A stretch of 6,563 nucleotides of DNA, from contig JAJZHL010000057.1 of the NCBI GenBank assembly GCA_021804505.1, positions 1 to 6,563 of the forward strand, given 5' to 3'. The stretch is from Pseudomonadota bacterium. Lineage in GTDB: Bacteria > Pseudomonadota > Alphaproteobacteria > Rickettsiales > Rickettsiaceae. The position numbers and the translations under genes are program-made. Positions 6,043-6,563 of this stretch are shown here, piece by piece. Within the stretch, counting starts at the first letter, position 1. Each line of letters begins with the position of its first letter. The notes beneath the pieces were generated by a model. The model worked only from the letters and a program-made list of their open reading frames with translations. It was not told the origin of the DNA and ran no database searches.

Positions 6043-6062
6043 TTTAGTTCATTTTGGTTCAT
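6033..6062 (-). repeat. Three tandem 10-bp repeats carrying three ATGs at the mutase start
   Basis: On the minus strand the sequence reads ATGAACCAAA, ATGAACTAAA, ATGAACCGAA in direct succession. Because the period is 10, the ATGs fall in three different frames. Only the last (6042) opens the mutase. The first (6062) encodes a seven-residue peptide, MNQNELK, whose TGA overlaps the mutase ATG as ATGA. The second (6052) stops after two codons. Confidence 0.85.
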
Positions 6063-6121
6063 GTTTTAAGTATTATATATTACTTATACAAATATTATAT
6101 AACGAATATGGTTATACAAGA
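6063..6121. promoter_or_regulatory. AT-rich divergent promoter region between the mutase gene and tsaB
   Basis: This 59-bp gap must contain promoters in both directions. On the minus strand there are two exact TATAAT boxes (6072-6077 and 6094-6099). The nearer would start transcription about 23 bases before the mutase ATG. On the plus strand TATTAT (6093-6098) or TATAAC (6098-6103) are -10 candidates for tsaB. No good -35 box is seen for either direction, and such boxes arise easily by chance in AT-rich DNA. Confidence 0.35.
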
Positions 6122-6563
6122 ATGAAAATTCTAGCATTTGATACGGCAAATAATAGCTTATCAGTGGCAGTATCAGAAGGTGAAAAAGTTTTAGCCTATG
6201 CTGAAGAATTAAGACCTTCAGTGCAGGCTGAAACATTAGTGTTAATGATAGAAGCAGTGCTAACCCAGGCTGGATTAACATATAATGACATTGATTACCT
6301 AGCCGTAACAAGTGGCCCCGGGAGTTTTACGGGTATTAGAATAGGTTTATCGGTTGCAAAGGGTATTTTACTTGCCACAGAAATTAAAGGTATTGCTATA
6401 ACAAATTTTGAGTTTGCCCATTTTAGAGCTCGCGCTCAGATAAAGAATTATGAAAAAATTTATATTTTCCTCAATGCTTATAGAGGACAAGTCTATAGCC
6501 AAATATTTAGCAAAACAGGTGAAGTTAACATTCCAACATTATTAAATTACGAGCAGGCTATAG
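6122..6563 (+). CDS. tsaB: tRNA threonylcarbamoyladenosine synthesis protein TsaB (3' end beyond window)
   Basis: The frame is open from ATG 6122 to the window edge, 147 codons without a stop. TsaB (YeaZ) is the non-catalytic partner of TsaD in making t6A at position 37 of tRNAs reading ANN codons; it acts in the cytoplasm with TsaD and TsaE. It opens MKILAFDTANNSLSVAV, the first strand of the ASKHA fold, has ELRPSVQAE at 29-37, and carries the family hallmark SGPGSFTGIRIG (64-75) followed by LSVAKG. Full TsaB proteins are usually about 200-230 residues, so roughly a third is missing. No strong Shine-Dalgarno is visible; the start is chosen because the N-terminal sequence matches the family exactly there. 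It is divergent from the mutase-miaA pair. Confidence 0.93.
   Translation, partial: MKILAFDTANNSLSVAVSEGEKVLAYAEELRPSVQAETLVLMIEAVLTQAGLTYNDIDYLAVTSGPGSFTGIRIGLSVAKGILLATEIKGIAITNFEFAHFRARAQIKNYEKIYIFLNAYRGQVYSQIFSKTGEVNIPTLLNYEQAI

Noticed and set aside
6084..6311. 75-codon minus-strand frame over the start of tsaB
   Set aside because: tsaB on the plus strand carries the diagnostic SGPGSFTGIRIG motif; this frame is its shadow.

Overview
The window is AT-rich and reads as part of the chromosome of an obligate intracellular alphaproteobacterium of the order Rickettsiales, most likely family Rickettsiaceae. The evidence is the set of proteins: a LipA very like the Rickettsia enzyme, a small single-HKD phospholipase D of the Rickettsia Pld type, a GlnP-type permease with no visible ATPase partner, and a TsaB of Rickettsia type. 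Short dispersed palindromes also sit between the genes. The genus cannot be settled from the sequence alone.

Layout, left to right. (1) pal (26-484, +), a peptidoglycan-associated lipoprotein, closed by a near-perfect intrinsic terminator (516-546). (2) A 485-bp gap (547-1031) holding a decayed GIY-YIG nuclease cassette: a dispersed palindrome, an imperfect 30-bp inverted repeat, the broken nuclease gene (682-970) and the matching inverted repeat. A TATAAT box follows and probably drives the next genes. (3) lipA (1032-1937, +), pld (1956-2537, +) and a 94-residue protein of unknown function (2609-2893, +). lipA and pld are close enough to be one transcript. (4) glnP (2907-3563, -), convergent with the small gene. 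(5) A 161-bp gap with three more copies of the dispersed palindrome. (6) A phosphomannomutase/phosphoglucomutase gene and miaA on the minus strand, overlapping by one base (TAATG). The first start codon lies in a triple 10-bp tandem repeat. (7) A short AT-rich divergent intergenic region, then tsaB (6122 to the window end, +), cut by the window edge.

Functions fall into four groups: envelope integrity (Pal), lipoate cofactor synthesis (LipA), host-membrane or lipid interaction (Pld) and nutrient uptake (GlnP), and tRNA position-37 modification (MiaA makes i6A, TsaB contributes to t6A), with a sugar-phosphate mutase beside them. No complete undescribed system is visible. The most unusual material is between the genes: the degenerate GIY-YIG cassette with its inverted repeats, a palindrome family whose stems covary between copies, and the start-codon triplication ahead of the mutase.
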